Counted from the first letter of the stretch, positions 24,413 to 33,668 are shown. The stretch: 62,754 bases of DNA from Thermohalobaculum sp039033215 (GCA_039033215.1 JBCCDA010000015.1:1-62754), one strand, 5' to 3'. Notes: a model not told the origin generated them from the letters alone. Numbers and translations: made by a program.

Positions 24413-25774
24413 TCACTCCCCTTGTTGAGGTCCGCCGCGCGGCCCCGTGTTCTGGGCAAGGAACGCGATGAGGTCGGCCCGATCGGCCACCCCCGCGATC
24501 ACCTGCATCGGCATCTTCGAGCCAGGCGTGTAGTGGTCCGGCCCCTCCTCAAAGAGCCGGTCGATCGTCTCGGCGTCCCACACGATATCGGATTGTGCAA
24601 GAGCGGGCGAGTAGCGGTAGCCCGCATATGTGCCAGCACGGCGCCCGAAGATGCCATATAGACTGGGCCCCGCGCGTCGCGCACCATCGGGTGTGAGCGT
24701 ATGGCAGATGGAGCACTTGCGGGCGAACTGCCGCTCGCCGTTCGTCATCTCGGCGGGATCACGCAGGAAGGACCGTTCGCCCGTAGCCAGGATCTCGGCG
24801 ACAGCCTCGTCGCTGGCGGCAACGGGCCAGAGCGCGGCGGCATCGTCAATCCCACCTGAGAGCACGCGCGCACCATCAGCCGTCCAGGCGAGCGCCCAGA
24901 TGGGGCCACGGGTGGCGGCATGGAAATCACGCTCGATCGTCCAGGTGACGGCGTCGATGATCATGACATATCCCTCGCCGTCGCCGACCGCGAGGCGGGT
25001 GCCGTCGGGGTTGAGCGCAAGGGAAAGCACAGGCCTGCGATCGGCGGTGAGGTCCGCGATCTCGGTTTCAGTGTCGAGGTCGAGCACCCGAATCGCCCCG
25101 TCGAGCGCGCCGTAGGCGAGCCAGCCCAGACTCCTGTTGAGGACGACGTGGTTGACACCAAAGCCGTGGCTGACGAGCGGGCGCGACGTGCCCTCGGCAA
25201 CATCCCAAACCCGGATCGTGCCGTCGTAGCTAGCAGAGTAGAGCCGCGCACCGTCGGCCGAGAACACCGTGTCGTTGACGTTGCTCTTGTGGCCCTTGAG
25301 CCAACGGACCGGCAGGGTCCCCTCCAGGTCCCAGAGCCCGATCCATCCGTCCCAACCGGCCGTCGCGGCCCAGCGGCCGTCTGGCGAAAGGTCGATGTCC
25401 AGGATCTTGCCCTTGTGACCCTCGAAGCGGCGAACGGGCGTGCCGGTGGACAGATCCCACAGGATCAACTCGAAGTCGTCTCCGGCAGACAGCACCTTAC
25501 CGTCCCCGGTGAACGCAACTGCATTCACGGCGGCACGATGTCCTTCAAGCCAGGCTTGCCGGGTCCCCGTCTCAACATCCCAGAGGCCGATCGAATAGTC
25601 GAAGCTGGCGGTCAGGGCCTGGCTGCCGTCGGGGGAGACGGCGACACCCTTTATCGGACCACCGTGACCTTCGAGACGAGCGAAGCCATCATCGGCGGCC
25701 AGCGGAGCAGCCAGAAGTGCCACACAGAACGCCGTGGCTCGACCAATCTGCGCCCCGATCATGCTCCAGCCCAT
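24413..25774 (-). CDS. WD40-repeat protein fused to cytochrome c domain
   Basis: 453 aa exported protein: signal peptide ending near PLAADD, about seven WD40 repeats (for example SFDYSIGLWDVETG, DFELILWDLSTG, GWDGWIGLWDLEG, SYDGTIRVWDVAEG), then a class I cytochrome c domain with haem motif CSICH and distal Met in KMPMQVIAGV. Located in the formate dehydrogenase region; probably a periplasmic electron-transfer scaffold. Start ATG 25774 or 25762 cannot be separated. Confidence 0.85.
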   Translation of the reverse strand: MGWSMIGAQIGRATAFCVALLAAPLAADDGFARLEGHGGPIKGVAVSPDGSQALTASFDYSIGLWDVETGTRQAWLEGHRAAVNAVAFTGDGKVLSAGDDFELILWDLSTGTPVRRFEGHKGKILDIDLSPDGRWAATAGWDGWIGLWDLEGTLPVRWLKGHKSNVNDTVFSADGARLYSASYDGTIRVWDVAEGTSRPLVSHGFGVNHVVLNRSLGWLAYGALDGAIRVLDLDTETEIADLTADRRPVLSLALNPDGTRLAVGDGEGYVMIIDAVTWTIERDFHAATRGPIWALAWTADGARVLSGGIDDAAALWPVAASDEAVAEILATGERSFLRDPAEMTNGERQFARKCSICHTLTPDGARRAGPSLYGIFGRRAGTYAGYRYSPALAQSDIVWDAETIDRLFEEGPDHYTPGSKMPMQVIAGVADRADLIAFLAQNTGPRGGPQQGE

Positions 25775-25782
25775 CGCCCGGC

Positions 25783-25950
25783 TCAGCCCGACAGCTGCGC
25801 CGCCAGCGCGAAGCCGAGGACAATGGTGAGTTTGTCGGCCATGAGCGCCAGCACGGCCCAGGTCAGCGTGTTTGCCGAAGGCGTACCGCTGGACAGCCTC
25901 GGGACCCCGGATGTTGCCCTGAGGGTCGTGTCAGTTGCCACACCCCGCAT
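25783..25950 (-). CDS. Small single-pass membrane protein (55 aa)
   Basis: ATG follows the stop of the formate dehydrogenase gamma subunit by one base, with GGAG five bases before it. The N-terminal half is Ser/Thr-rich (MRGVATDTTLRATSGVPRLS); the C-terminal half is one hydrophobic helix LTWAVLALMADKLTIVLGFA. The WD40-cytochrome gene starts 8 bases after its stop. Unknown family; position suggests a small accessory of the membrane complex. Confidence 0.55.
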   Translation of the reverse strand: MRGVATDTTLRATSGVPRLSSGTPSANTLTWAVLALMADKLTIVLGFALAAQLSG

Positions 25951-25951
25951 G

Positions 25952-27217
25952 TCACTCCGCCGGTGTTGCGGCGGCCTTGGGCGGCACGCGGCCACGCTCG
26001 GCTTCCTCGGCGACCCAGAGGCCGTGGTGCTCCTCGGCCCAGTTGCGGTCCACCTCGCCCGAGCCCATGGCATCGAAGGCCCCCTCCATGCCGACCGAGC
26101 CGATGTAGATGTGCGCAATCACGATCACGATCATCGCGAAGGCCACGATCGTGTGCCAGAGCTGCGCGTACATCATCTCTTCGATGGGCGTGAGGGTGGT
26201 CGGCAACGGCTGACCGTAGACAAGCGGGCCGATGCCCGTGTCGTTCAGCACCTCGAAGGTCTTGGCGAACATCGGCGCCTCGTAGGGAAAGAGGAGCGAG
26301 ATGCCGCTGAGCGAGATCGACCCGCCCAGGACCACGACCGACCAGAAGATCAGCTTCTGGCCCGCGTTGAACTTCTTCGCGGGCGGATGGACGCCCTTCA
26401 CGAAGAGCCCGCCGCCCTTGGCCATCCACTTCAGATCAAGCGTCGATGGAATGTTGTGGCGCACCCACAGCAGGAAGACCATCACGATGGACAGCATGAA
26501 CGCCCAGGCGAGATTGTTGTGCAGCCACTTGCCCGCCATCGTGACGGTGGCAAACGCCTCCTTCCCGATCAGCGGCATGATGTAGTCCTTGCCATAGAGC
26601 AGATTCAGGCCCGACAGCGCTAGTACGATGAACGAGACCGCCAGCATCCAGTGAGCAAACCGCTCGATCGTCTTGAAGCGGATGATGGTCTGTCCCGAAG
26701 GCCCGGAGTCGATGCGGATTTTTCCCCGGAGCAGATAGAACAGGATCAAGAGGCCGATCATCGCCAGCAGCCCGTAGCCCCCGTAGACCTGTAGCGGGCC
26801 GCCCTTGGTGCGCCAGTCCAGCCAGCCGATGCCGCCATCCTGCACAAGGAAGGCCGAGTTCGGGTCCGGCAGCGAGGTCGTGAAGGTCTGCCCATCGCGG
26901 ACCTTTCCCCAAATGGTGGCTGAGGAATTCGGTCCCTGGATGGATAGCGGATCAGCCGGCAGGCCGCCGGGCGTCGTCGGCGGCAAGATCTCAAGCGGGC
27001 GCTCGGCACCAGGAACCATCGGGGCGTTGGTCACCGCATCGGCAGGCGGGCGAACCGAGCCGCCAGCGTTGTCGACGGCGTTTGCGGGTGGGCGCACGGA
27101 CGACTGGCCCCAAGCCTCGCCCACAACGAGAGATGTCTGCAGCAAAGTCCCTGCCGCGACGGTCAGTGACAGGACAAGCGCCATGATGGCGACGATACGG
27201 GCTCGGCGCTGTGGCAT
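25952..27217 (-). CDS. fdhI: Formate dehydrogenase gamma (cytochrome b) subunit
   Basis: 421 aa membrane subunit that passes electrons from FdhAB to quinone. N-terminal signal or anchor, then an extra exported segment with a repeated VRPPANAVDNAGG / VRPPADAVTNA pair, followed by the family core: IRFKTIERFAHWMLAVSFIVLALSG, WLHNNLAWAFMLSIVMVFLLWVRHN, and YAQLWHTIVAFAMIVIVIAHIYIGSVG with haem-ligand histidines. It is displaced from fdhA-fdhB by about 2.7 kb. Confidence 0.93.
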   Translation of the reverse strand: MPQRRARIVAIMALVLSLTVAAGTLLQTSLVVGEAWGQSSVRPPANAVDNAGGSVRPPADAVTNAPMVPGAERPLEILPPTTPGGLPADPLSIQGPNSSATIWGKVRDGQTFTTSLPDPNSAFLVQDGGIGWLDWRTKGGPLQVYGGYGLLAMIGLLILFYLLRGKIRIDSGPSGQTIIRFKTIERFAHWMLAVSFIVLALSGLNLLYGKDYIMPLIGKEAFATVTMAGKWLHNNLAWAFMLSIVMVFLLWVRHNIPSTLDLKWMAKGGGLFVKGVHPPAKKFNAGQKLIFWSVVVLGGSISLSGISLLFPYEAPMFAKTFEVLNDTGIGPLVYGQPLPTTLTPIEEMMYAQLWHTIVAFAMIVIVIAHIYIGSVGMEGAFDAMGSGEVDRNWAEEHHGLWVAEEAERGRVPPKAAATPAE

Positions 27218-27327
27218 GGGTGTCTCCCCTAGTGTTGTGCACCGGCCCCTGTCCCGGGGCCTTGGTAACAGTAGCTTAGCATAGCACGCGCGAGAGGCGA
27301 GCCCCTAAGGGACCCGCCACGCGGCAA

Positions 27328-28035
27328 TCATTCCACGATTTCGATCAGCTCGATCCGGAAGTTCAGCACTTCGTTGGGGCCGATGTCTCCGCCCGCGCCA
27401 CGCTCGCCGTAGGCGATCGACGGGTGCAGCCAGACTTCCAGCACACCGCCCGGTTTCATCAGCTGCAGTGCCTCGGTCCAGCCGGCGATCACCTGGCCGA
27501 CACCGAATTCTGCCGGTTCCCCGCGGGCGTACGAGCTGTCGAAGACGCTGCCGGACAAGAGGCGACCTTCGTAGTCGACCTTCACAGTGTCCTCGGCGCC
27601 GGGGCTCTCGCCTTCACCTTCCTTGATCACCTTGTACTGCAGCCCGCTGTCGGTGACGGTAACGCCCTCGACGGTCGCGTTCTCGGCGAGGAACGCCTCG
27701 CCAGCTACCAGGGCTTCTGCGGCGACGGCCTGCTGCTGTTCGGCGAGGGCCTGCTGCATCGCGACATAGGCCGCCTGCACTTCCTCCATCGTAAGGCGCG
27801 GATCAGTGTCCGACAGGAAATCGCGGATACCCAGCGCGAAGGCTTCTGGATCGAGACCGTTGTCTATCCCCTGTTGGCGAAGTGTCTGACCGATCTGAAG
27901 GCCCAGGCCGTAGCTGTAGCGGCTCTCGACACTTTCGAGTGCGGGGCCTTCCGCCGGCGTCTCGGACTGCGCGAGGACAGGCAGGGCGGGTAGCGCCAGG
28001 GCCACGGCCAGCGCGGGCAGGGAAAGTCGAAGCAT
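27328..28035 (-). CDS. FKBP-type peptidyl-prolyl cis-trans isomerase, exported
   Basis: 235 aa. Signal peptide MLRLSLPALAVALALPALPVLAQ, then an FKBP-N helical dimerisation segment (SRYSYGLGLQIGQTLRQQGI...QALAEQQQAVAA) and an FKBP catalytic domain (VKVDYEGRLLSGSVFDSS, VIAGWTEALQLMKPGGVLEV, YGERGAGGDIGPNEVLNFRI). Mip/FklB-like periplasmic foldase. ATG 28035 is preceded by GAAAGG. Confidence 0.92.
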   Translation of the reverse strand: MLRLSLPALAVALALPALPVLAQSETPAEGPALESVESRYSYGLGLQIGQTLRQQGIDNGLDPEAFALGIRDFLSDTDPRLTMEEVQAAYVAMQQALAEQQQAVAAEALVAGEAFLAENATVEGVTVTDSGLQYKVIKEGEGESPGAEDTVKVDYEGRLLSGSVFDSSYARGEPAEFGVGQVIAGWTEALQLMKPGGVLEVWLHPSIAYGERGAGGDIGPNEVLNFRIELIEIVE

Positions 28036-28211
28036 GGGAGACCTTTCAATGCGTTGATGCTTGGCCAACACCTAGCGCCACAGACCAGGGAAGGGAACCG
28101 CGCAAGGCGAAAAGTCACGAGGATGCGAAGACATGGCCAGTTCAACGTAGGATTGTCGCCCCCCCGTTTTTCTGGGAAACTGGCGTGCAACGTGTGGGCC
28201 GAACCAGAGCG

Positions 28212-29222
28212 ATGGAATACGTCGAGTTTGTCACTGATGCGCTGGGCAGTGCCTGGGCGCTCTGGCTCTTCGGGCTCGTCTTCTCGTATCGGATGATCGC
28301 ACCCGCGCAGAACTTTCTATCGAAGCAAAGCGCCGACTGGGTGACCGAGCGCCTGCGCGAGCGGCGCTACACCGGGCTGACGAGACGTTTCGCCGTAAGC
28401 TTCAAACGGTATGTCGATCGGGTGTTCGGGGCGACCCCACGCCGAATTGCCGGGTGTCGGGTCTGGACGCTGAGGTTCGTGGACTGTGCGTTCGTTTCAT
28501 TTCTGACGTTTCTGGCGATCTTTTGGCTGCTCGTTTTCGCGATTGGCGAGGACGCCTTACTCGACCGCATGGTCACAGAGTTCGGACAAACAGCGGCAGT
28601 GTTCCCGGACTGGCCGTTGCTCCAAACCCTCGAGACCGAAGAGGGGCGCCGGCTGATGGTCTATGGCGGCCTCGGGCTGTTCTCGCTGGCGTTCGGACTG
28701 GCCAACACCCTTGTCGATTATCTCTCGTTCCTCGAGACTCGGAATGTCCTTGCCCGCATGGGGCATAGCCTTTGGACCGACCTGGCCCTGATCGCGGTAG
28801 ACTTTGTCCTGACAGCAACGATCGCGGTCGTCGGGATGACCGCGGTCATCACGTTCGTCGGCATTGGCGGATCTTTCGGCGCCAATACGGACTTGTCGTG
28901 GGCGGAAGCACTAAGCGGCAGTACGCTCCAGGTGACAGAGGCTTTGTGGGTAGGGGCGGGATATGCGCTCGGCGCAGGCGAGGCCCCTGGACTGGGTGAA
29001 CTGCCTTCATTCGCCATGTCCCTGTCGACGTTCGCCACCTCCATCTGGATCTGGGTGTTCTTCACCGGAACGCTGCTTTTGCGGGCGGTGATCTACCTGC
29101 GCCCGGTGATGAACCTGATCGTCTTCCTCGTGGACATCGAAAAGCACCCGTTCCGCGCCGTCTGGCTGATGTTTGCGACAGGGTGGTCAGCGGCAATCGG
29201 GATCGCGGCGCTGCTTGGTTGA
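28212..29222 (+). CDS. Multi-pass membrane protein of unknown function
   Basis: 336 aa starting MEYVEFVTDALGSAWALWLF. About six hydrophobic segments: residues 10-30, 85-110 (FVSFLTFLAIFWLLVFAIG), 155-175, 195-220 (LALIAVDFVLTATIAVVGM), 285-305 and 315-335. No motif identifies it. It is the only plus-strand gene in this stretch and interrupts the otherwise minus-strand formate dehydrogenase region. Confidence 0.7.
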   Translation: MEYVEFVTDALGSAWALWLFGLVFSYRMIAPAQNFLSKQSADWVTERLRERRYTGLTRRFAVSFKRYVDRVFGATPRRIAGCRVWTLRFVDCAFVSFLTFLAIFWLLVFAIGEDALLDRMVTEFGQTAAVFPDWPLLQTLETEEGRRLMVYGGLGLFSLAFGLANTLVDYLSFLETRNVLARMGHSLWTDLALIAVDFVLTATIAVVGMTAVITFVGIGGSFGANTDLSWAEALSGSTLQVTEALWVGAGYALGAGEAPGLGELPSFAMSLSTFATSIWIWVFFTGTLLLRAVIYLRPVMNLIVFLVDIEKHPFRAVWLMFATGWSAAIGIAALLG

Positions 29223-29225
29223 GGC

Positions 29226-29822
29226 CTATTGGATGGGGCTCATCAGCCCGGGGCCTTCATCTTCCCCACCACCGAACGCTGACAGCCGCGCGGTGAACCC
29301 GATGTTGTTCCAATCCGTCTGGCCGTTGCTGCCGCTCAGTTCCGCGGAGACGTAGCGAACCTGGGTGTTGAACGCCAAGGGGTATGTCTCGGCCGTCACG
29401 GGCACCGAGTCGCTCCCGCGCGTGTTACCGAGCCGCGGCTCCAGACCTGTCAGGTCGCCAACGATGTTTCCATCCACGTCGCGAAAGATCAGATCTATCC
29501 GGTCCACGTCGTAGCCTTCGGAATGGTAATTCCAGAAGTGCAACGCGATCAGGTCGTAGGCGTCGAGCAGATCGAACTCCAACCGCACCGGGTCGCCACG
29601 AACCCAGACATGTGTCTGCTGGTTGTGATACTCGGCCGCGTCCGCGGCGGGCAGGTCGATGGCGTTTCGCAGGCTCTCTGCCGAGGTGCGATTCCGGAAA
29701 GGCTCCTCTGCCATGCCGGGGCCGAGGCTGATCTCCATGTTCTCGGCCCAAAGATAAACTTCTTCGGCTGCGACGGCCGGGGTGACAACAAGCCCGGCAA
29801 TCAGCGCAGCGGTCCGGAACAT
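29226..29822 (-). CDS. Exported protein of unknown function (198 aa)
   Basis: Signal peptide MFRTAALIAGLVVTPAVAAE followed by a beta-rich domain (VYLWAENMEISLGPG, LEFDLLDAYDLIALHFWNYH, VDRIDLIFRDVDGN). No family recognised. The frame extends upstream to 29867, but that would place the start inside a perfect terminator hairpin; ATG 29822 gives the signal peptide. Convergent with the membrane protein gene, 3 bases apart. Confidence 0.7.
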   Translation of the reverse strand: MFRTAALIAGLVVTPAVAAEEVYLWAENMEISLGPGMAEEPFRNRTSAESLRNAIDLPAADAAEYHNQQTHVWVRGDPVRLEFDLLDAYDLIALHFWNYHSEGYDVDRIDLIFRDVDGNIVGDLTGLEPRLGNTRGSDSVPVTAETYPLAFNTQVRYVSAELSGSNGQTDWNNIGFTARLSAFGGGEDEGPGLMSPIQ

Positions 29823-29832
29823 CAAAAACCCC

Positions 29833-29864
29833 AAAAGAAAATCCCGACGGCGGACCGTCGGGAT
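29833..29864 (-). terminator. Rho-independent terminator after fdhB
   Basis: Perfect 10-bp stem (29841-29850 with 29855-29864) and 4-nt loop, followed on the minus strand by TTTCTTTT. It lies 20 bases beyond the fdhB stop and should end the fdhA-fdhB transcript just before the 198-aa exported protein gene. Confidence 0.88.
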
Positions 29865-29883
29865 CATTCACGTTAGCATTGGC

Positions 29884-30474
29884 TCAGGAGCCGCGTTCGC
29901 CGTAGGCGGACCCCCAACCCCAAGCGCCGGAGCCGAAGCCGCGGGCGACAACGCGCTCACGATAGATGTTGGCCACCTCGTCGCCATCACCTGCCAGAAG
30001 CGCCTTGGTCGAGCACATCTCGGCACAGATCGGCAGCTTGCCCTCGGCGATCCGGTTCTTGCCGTACTGCTGCTCCATGCTCGCCTGGTCCTCACCAGGT
30101 CCACCGGCACAGAAGGTGCACTTGTCCATCTTGCCGCGTGATCCGAAGTTGCCCGCCTGCGGGAACTGCGGGGCGCCGAACGGACACGCATAGAAGCAGT
30201 AGCCGCAGCCGATGCAGAGCTCTTTCGAGTGCAGGACGATCCCGTCGTCCGACTGGTAGAAGCAATCCACCGGGCAGACGGCCATGCAAGGCGCGTCCGA
30301 ACAGTGCATGCAGGCCACCGAGATCGAGCGTTCGCCGGGACGGCCGTCATTGATGGTGACGACCCTCCGCCGATTGATGCCCCAGGGGACCTCGTGCTCG
30401 TTCTTGCAGGCGGTGACGCAGGCGTTGCACTCGATGCAGCGCTCGGCGTCGCATAGGAATTTGGCGCGTGCCAT
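29884..30474 (-). CDS. fdhB: Formate dehydrogenase beta (iron-sulfur) subunit
   Basis: 196 aa ferredoxin-like subunit with four [4Fe-4S] sites: CIECNACVTACKNEH, CMHCSDAPCMAVCPVD, CIGCGYCFYACPFG, and the CTFC...CAEMC set. It transfers electrons from the molybdenum subunit to the gamma subunit. Starts 14 bases after fdhA and is followed by a strong terminator. Confidence 0.95.
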   Translation of the reverse strand: MARAKFLCDAERCIECNACVTACKNEHEVPWGINRRRVVTINDGRPGERSISVACMHCSDAPCMAVCPVDCFYQSDDGIVLHSKELCIGCGYCFYACPFGAPQFPQAGNFGSRGKMDKCTFCAGGPGEDQASMEQQYGKNRIAEGKLPICAEMCSTKALLAGDGDEVANIYRERVVARGFGSGAWGWGSAYGERGS

Positions 30475-30488
30475 GAGTTGTCCTCCCC

Positions 30489-33401
30489 TCAGGCTTTCTC
30501 GATACGACAGAGCGTGGCTTTGGTCTCTTGCATCTGCGTGACCGAGTCATAGCCGTATGTCTGCGCGGTGTTGGTTGCTTCACCCAATACGTAAGGGTCA
30601 GCCCCGTCCGGGTAACGGGACCTCAGGTCCTCACCCTGGAACTGGCCCCCGAAGTGGAAGGGCATGAACGCGACCCCCTGCCCGACACGCTCGGTGACCA
30701 TGGCGGCCACCTTCACTTTGCCGGCGGGCGATGGGCCGGTCACCCAGACCTGCTCACCATCCTTGATGCCGAGATTGTTGGCATCTCGGGGGTTGATCTC
30801 GACGAACATTTCCTGCTGGAGCTCCGCTAGCCACGGGTTGGACCGGGTCTCGTCGCCGCCACCCTCGTACTCGACCAGACGGCCCGATGTCAGAATGATC
30901 GGGAAGTCCTTGGAGTAGTCTGTCGCCTGGATCGACGCATAGAGCGTGGGCAGACGATAGGCCTTGCGGTCGTCGTAGGTCGGGTACTTGGCGACCAGTT
31001 CGCGATCCGGCGCATAGAGAGGCTCGCGGTGGATCGGCACCGGATCCGGGAAGGTCCAGACCACTGCACGGGCCTTGGCGTTCCCAAAGGGCGCACACTC
31101 GTGAGCGATCGCGACGCGCTGGATGCCGCCCGAGAGGTCGGTCTTCCAGTTGGTCTTCGGACCTGCGGTGGCGTCGATTGCCGCCCGCTCGTCGTCCGTC
31201 AGCTCACCATCCCAGCCAAGATCCATGAGCATCTGCATGGTGAACTCGGGATATCCGTCCTGGATCTCCGAACCCACCGAGTAGACGCCCTCGGCCAGCA
31301 GGTTATCGCCATCCCGCTCGACACCGAAGCGCGCACGGAACGTGAGGCCACCCTCCGAGACAGGCTTCGACATGTCGTAGAGGTTCGGCGTGCCGGGGTG
31401 ACCCATCTCGGCCGTGCCCCAGCAGGGCCAGGGCATGCCGTAGTAGTCACCGTCGGCGGGCCCACCGATCGCCTGCAGCGTTGTGCGGTCGAAGGTGTGC
31501 TGGTTCGCCATGTGGAGCTTGATGCGCTCCGGCGACTGGCCGGTGTAGCCGACAGTCCACATGCCCGAATTGAACTCGCGCGTAGTGTCCTCGATGTCCG
31601 GCTCGGGACCGCGGGGCGTGTCCTTCACGGCAATGTTCTGGAAGAAGCGATCGGCAAAACCGAACTTCTGGGCGAACATCGCGATGATGTTGTGGTCGGG
31701 ACGGCTCTCGAAGAGCGGCTCGATCACGGCTTCACGCCACTGGATGGACCGGTTGGACGCGGTGACGGACCCGTAGGTCTCGAACTGCGTACAGGCCGGC
31801 AGCAGGTACACACCATCCTTGCGCTCGTGCATGACGGCAGAGACCGTCGGATACGGGTCGATCACGACCAGCATATCCAGCTTCTCCATCGCCTCCTTCA
31901 TCTCGGGCCCGCGGGTCTGAGAGTTCGGCGCGTGGCCCCAGAACACCATCGCCTTGACGTTGTCCGGCTGGTCGATGTTGTCCTTGTCCTCGAGCACACC
32001 GTCAATCCAGCGGCTGACCGGGATGCCCTTGCCTTCCATCAGGTCCTTGTCACCGAACTGGCTGAGCAGGAACTGGTACTCGTCCTCGGCCTTGTCGGTG
32101 GCGCCCTTCTCACCGGCCCAGACGCGGGCCCAGTGCTTCCAGGAGCCGGTCTTCAGACCGTAGTAGCCAGGCAGCGTGTGGCTGAGGACGCCGAGATCGG
32201 TGGCGCCCTGCACGTTGTCGTGGCCGCGGAAGATGTTCGTGCCGCCCCCTGTCGTGCCCATGTTGCCAAGCGCCAGCTGCAGGACGCAGTAGGCCCGGGT
32301 GTTGTTGTTGCCGTTGGTGTGCTGGGTGCCGCCCATGCACCAGATCACGGTGCCGGGCCGGCTGTTGGCCAGCGTCCGGGCGACGCGCCTCATCTGCGAG
32401 CCGGGCACGCCCGTGACACGCTCGACTTCCTCGGGCGCCCACTTGGCAACTTCGGCCCTGATCTGGTCCATGCCCCAGACGCGCGTGCGGATGAACTCCT
32501 TGTCCTCCCACCCGTTCTCGAAGATGTGCCAGAGGATGCCCCAGACCAGCGCGACGTCGGTGCCCGGGCGGAATCGGACATATTCGTCGGCGTGGGCGGC
32601 GGTGCGCGTGAAGCGCGGATCACAAACGATCAACGGTGCGTTGTTGACCTCCTTGGCGCGGAGGACGTGCAGCAAGGACACGGGGTGTGCCTCGGCCGGG
32701 TTGCCGCCGATGATAAAGATCGCCTTGGAGTTATGGATGTCATTGTACGAGTTCGTCATCGCCCCGTAGCCCCAGGTGTTCGCAACACCCGCGACCGTGG
32801 TCGAGTGACAGATCCGCGCCTGGTGATCCACGTTGTTCGTGCCCCAGTAGGCCGCGAACTTGCGGAACAGATACGCCTGCTCGTTGTTGTGCTTGGCCGA
32901 GCCGAGCCAATAGACGCTGTCGGGGCCGGCGCTTTCGCGCAGCTCCAGCATCTTGTCGCCGATCTCGTTGATCGCCTGGTCCCAGGAAATCCGCTCGTAC
33001 TTGCCGTTCACCAGCTTCATTGGCCAGCGCAGACGCCGCTCGCCGTGACCGTGCTCGCGGACCGCAGCCCCCTTGGCGCAATGGGCGCCCAGGTTGAACG
33101 GGCTGTCCCAGCCAGGCTCCTGGCCCGTCCAGACGCCGTCCTGCACTTCGGCAAGCACGGTGCAACCGACCGAGCAGTGGGTGCAGACGCTCTTCTTTAC
33201 CTCGACAGCGCCGCCCGACGCAGAAGCCGCAGAAGCCTTCTGGACGGTGCCGCCGGTGGCAGCGAGCGCGGTTAACCCGCCAATAGCCAGACCAGAGCCG
33301 CGCAGAAACGAACGACGGTCAACCGATTTCGACGCGATAGTGGTCAGGACAGACTCGTTCCGGGGGCGGTTCGCAACCCCGTTAGTCTTTTTCCTAAGCA
33401 T
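30489..33401 (-). CDS. fdhA: Formate dehydrogenase alpha subunit (Mo/W-bisPGD, Tat-exported)
   Basis: 970 aa. Twin-arginine motif DRRSFLRG at residues 28-35, a [4Fe-4S] ligand set C73-x2-C76-x3-C80 and C108, and the metal ligand Cys198 in ARICHSTTVAGV, so this is a Cys enzyme, not a selenoprotein. C-terminal molybdopterin-dinucleotide-binding domain around LTSGRLVEYEGGGDETRSNP. Oxidises formate at the periplasmic face. Followed by fdhB. Confidence 0.96.
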   Translation of the reverse strand: MLRKKTNGVANRPRNESVLTTIASKSVDRRSFLRGSGLAIGGLTALAATGGTVQKASAASASGGAVEVKKSVCTHCSVGCTVLAEVQDGVWTGQEPGWDSPFNLGAHCAKGAAVREHGHGERRLRWPMKLVNGKYERISWDQAINEIGDKMLELRESAGPDSVYWLGSAKHNNEQAYLFRKFAAYWGTNNVDHQARICHSTTVAGVANTWGYGAMTNSYNDIHNSKAIFIIGGNPAEAHPVSLLHVLRAKEVNNAPLIVCDPRFTRTAAHADEYVRFRPGTDVALVWGILWHIFENGWEDKEFIRTRVWGMDQIRAEVAKWAPEEVERVTGVPGSQMRRVARTLANSRPGTVIWCMGGTQHTNGNNNTRAYCVLQLALGNMGTTGGGTNIFRGHDNVQGATDLGVLSHTLPGYYGLKTGSWKHWARVWAGEKGATDKAEDEYQFLLSQFGDKDLMEGKGIPVSRWIDGVLEDKDNIDQPDNVKAMVFWGHAPNSQTRGPEMKEAMEKLDMLVVIDPYPTVSAVMHERKDGVYLLPACTQFETYGSVTASNRSIQWREAVIEPLFESRPDHNIIAMFAQKFGFADRFFQNIAVKDTPRGPEPDIEDTTREFNSGMWTVGYTGQSPERIKLHMANQHTFDRTTLQAIGGPADGDYYGMPWPCWGTAEMGHPGTPNLYDMSKPVSEGGLTFRARFGVERDGDNLLAEGVYSVGSEIQDGYPEFTMQMLMDLGWDGELTDDERAAIDATAGPKTNWKTDLSGGIQRVAIAHECAPFGNAKARAVVWTFPDPVPIHREPLYAPDRELVAKYPTYDDRKAYRLPTLYASIQATDYSKDFPIILTSGRLVEYEGGGDETRSNPWLAELQQEMFVEINPRDANNLGIKDGEQVWVTGPSPAGKVKVAAMVTERVGQGVAFMPFHFGGQFQGEDLRSRYPDGADPYVLGEATNTAQTYGYDSVTQMQETKATLCRIEKA

Positions 33402-33488
33402 TGTGTTCCCTCCGTATGGGACCAGGGTCTGTCAGGGCGCGGGCAGGGTCAGGGCAAACGCAACCGTCACCCACCAATGCGCCCCGGA

Positions 33489-33668
33489 TCAGAACCGGGC
33501 CAGTTCGTAGTATTTTTTCGCCGCGTCAGTCATCCGCAGGCCTTCGCCCTGCTCGACCTCGTCAGCCTGCGCCACGCTCCCCGCTGCGACAGTCGCGACT
33601 GCAGCGGCAGGCGCTGCGGTCGTGGCCATCTTCAGGAAATCGCGGCGGCTCGCCCGGTCCTTGTCCAT
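33489..33668 (-). CDS. Formate dehydrogenase-associated Tat-target peptide (59 aa)
   Basis: Short protein whose N-terminus is almost all Tat signal: MDKDRASRRDFLKMATTAAP, followed by an Ala-rich hydrophobic stretch and a 25-residue tail ending AAKKYYELARF. Matches the small twin-arginine proteins found upstream of fdhA in many proteobacterial formate dehydrogenase operons. Lies 87 bases upstream of fdhA. Confidence 0.88.
   Translation of the reverse strand: MDKDRASRRDFLKMATTAAPAAAVATVAAGSVAQADEVEQGEGLRMTDAAKKYYELARF

Noticed and set aside
31029..33275. 748-codon open frame on the plus strand opposite fdhA
   Set aside because: It is the antisense shadow of the high-GC fdhA gene; its product is Val/Arg/His/Gly-rich with no domain.
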